This document shows, one piece after another, positions 62,881-64,000 of a stretch of DNA of 64,000 bases (positions are counted from its first letter, which is position 1; each line of letters starts with the position of its first letter). Made by a program: the position numbers and the translations under genes. The notes beneath the pieces are model-generated. The model did not search any database, had not been told where the DNA came from, and saw only the letters and a program-made list of their open reading frames with translations. The DNA is from Phlegmacium glaucopus (taxonomy: Eukaryota > Basidiomycota > Agaricomycetes > Agaricales > Cortinariaceae). The stretch spans positions 354,862-418,861 of the forward strand of contig MU129999.1 in the NCBI GenBank assembly GCA_015039465.1. Direction: 5' to 3'.

Positions 62881-64000
62881 AACCAATAAAATAAATAATA
62901 ATTGGCAACGATTTTTCTTTCATCTAAGCTGAGAGAGGTGTTCGGTTTCATATGAAACCATATCAAACACTTCTTCTTCTAAATGGAGGAGAGGTTGATT
63001 AGTTTACCTAAGCTTGTGCTACCCCGAGTTACAAACTGGAGTAACTCGCTAAATAAGTTTTATTTAGTCAAACATTAGAAAAGATGTAAATAAAAGACAA
63101 AATTAACACAGGAAATCCGATAGTTATTTAAAACGGACCAACGTCTGCAGAGATCGTTCCAAGGTTTCGAATTGTTCTTCTTCATACGACTAATAGTTGA
63201 CTGTCGACCGCTCACCTTGAACGAACTCGAGTATTTTCTTCAAGAAGTACATACAAATAAGAAAATAAAATGTTCTGAAATAAATATAAAGAGAATCGTA
63301 GGAGCTAGGCAAGTTAGTCTTAAAAGGAGACTTTGACTCGGATGAGAGACCTTTTGGGAAGGTTAAAACCTTACAGAAGTTCTCTTGACCCTTTGTGATC
63401 GATTCGTCTTCTTCAAACGTGGCCAATTTAGACGATAACCGTTTCCAAATCTTTTCGAATCTTTTACCATATACTGGTAACTACTCTCACTATGAATAAA
63501 ATAAACAAACCCATTCGTTAATATAGAAAAAAAAATTTCAGATATATGAATGAATTCGATCGCAATGTTGGAAGATAGTTCGAACGTATAACATTCTTCT
63601 ACACCCTATGTCTTATAATACTACGACCAATACTTCGCGAGTTTTTATGTCATACAAGTGAAAATGATAAATTTTTTGGAATGATTAATTAATATAAATC
63701 AAATTACTGATAATATTTGGTGGTTTTTTTCGCTAAAACTTCCTCCGCAGATGTAGAAGTCGATTAACAAACTTAAAAGAGAAGAAAGTTATAAGAAAGA
63801 TTGAATAAAAATAGTCGACCAAGAATGAGGTTCTCAATACGAAGTCGAACCTATGTTCGATCATAGGCTTGAGTTCATCTCCTAGTTGTTCGTCGAAATC
63901 TAGGTGTCTTTCTCAATGTACTAATAGAAGTCTCAGGTAATCTTCTTTGTAGATTAGGTCAAGCGACCACCCCTCATTCAAGAATAAAATAACGAAAATA
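62881..64000. other. AT-rich region without a supported gene
   Basis: AT content is clearly higher than in the gene-rich part. A minus-strand frame (63190-63490, EDESITKGQENFCKVLTFP) is open but has no recognisable domain. This is probably transposon-derived sequence. Confidence 0.4.

Overview
The window is a gene-dense nuclear segment from a filamentous basidiomycete, most likely a mushroom-forming agaricomycete. The evidence is many short introns (about 50-60 nt, GT...AG, with CTRAY-like branch sites), very small exons, and families typical of that group: DUF6535, DUF4246, expanded PD-(D/E)XK-like proteins, RUS/DUF647. There is no operon structure; genes lie on both strands and most have 2 to more than 15 introns. 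No tRNA, rRNA or CRISPR array was seen.

Layout. 1-5.2 kb: sparse, with a diverged tandem pair of tiny intron-bearing genes. 5.3-7.2 kb (+): serine palmitoyltransferase subunit LCB1. 7.5-9.05 kb (-): PD-(D/E)XK-like gene, touching a broken copy of the 5' end of VPS27 (9.06-9.72 kb). 10.6-17.3 kb (-): RPB1. 18.0-20.0 kb (-): RUS-family protein. 20.3-21.6 kb: small uncertain genes and a tandem repeat. 22.5-26.0 kb: proteasome lid genes RPN7 (-) and RPN6 (+), head to head over 155 bp. 26.5-28.6 kb (+): cytochrome P450. 29.1-30.3 kb (+): GET2. 30.4-31.2 kb (-): mitochondrial L51/S25-type protein. 31.4-33.8 kb (-): VPS27. 34.1-35.4 kb (-): orphan gene. 35.8-37.9 kb (+): DUF4246 pseudogene A. 38.0-41.4 kb (+): VPS35. 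42.0-43.6 kb (-): MFS transporter. 43.9-46.8 kb (-): multi-pass membrane protein. 46.9-49.4 kb (+): frameshifted DUF6535 gene. 49.4-50.1 kb: hAT-type MITE. 50.3-52.4 kb (+): SWC2/YL1. 52.8-54.9 kb (-): DUF4246 copy B. 55.0-59.0 kb (+): MSH4. 59.1-59.6 kb (-): small gene. 60.4-64 kb: repeat-rich end with a LINE ORF1 interrupted by a hAT remnant.

Most genes are unrelated housekeeping functions: sphingolipid synthesis, transcription, proteasome lid, tail-anchored protein insertion, ESCRT-0, retromer, chromatin, meiosis. Only RPN7/RPN6 are clearly partners sharing a control region. VPS27 and VPS35 both act on endosomes, but I would not infer linkage from proximity alone.

The most notable signals are micro-exons inside invariant protein motifs (3 nt and 9 nt exons in the RPB1 C-terminal repeat; 8 nt and 12 nt exons in MSH4, the 8 nt one inside the Walker A loop), the RPN7/RPN6 promoter with two identical palindromes exactly 30 bp apart, a MITE with a perfect 8-bp target duplication, and two gene-scale inverted duplications.
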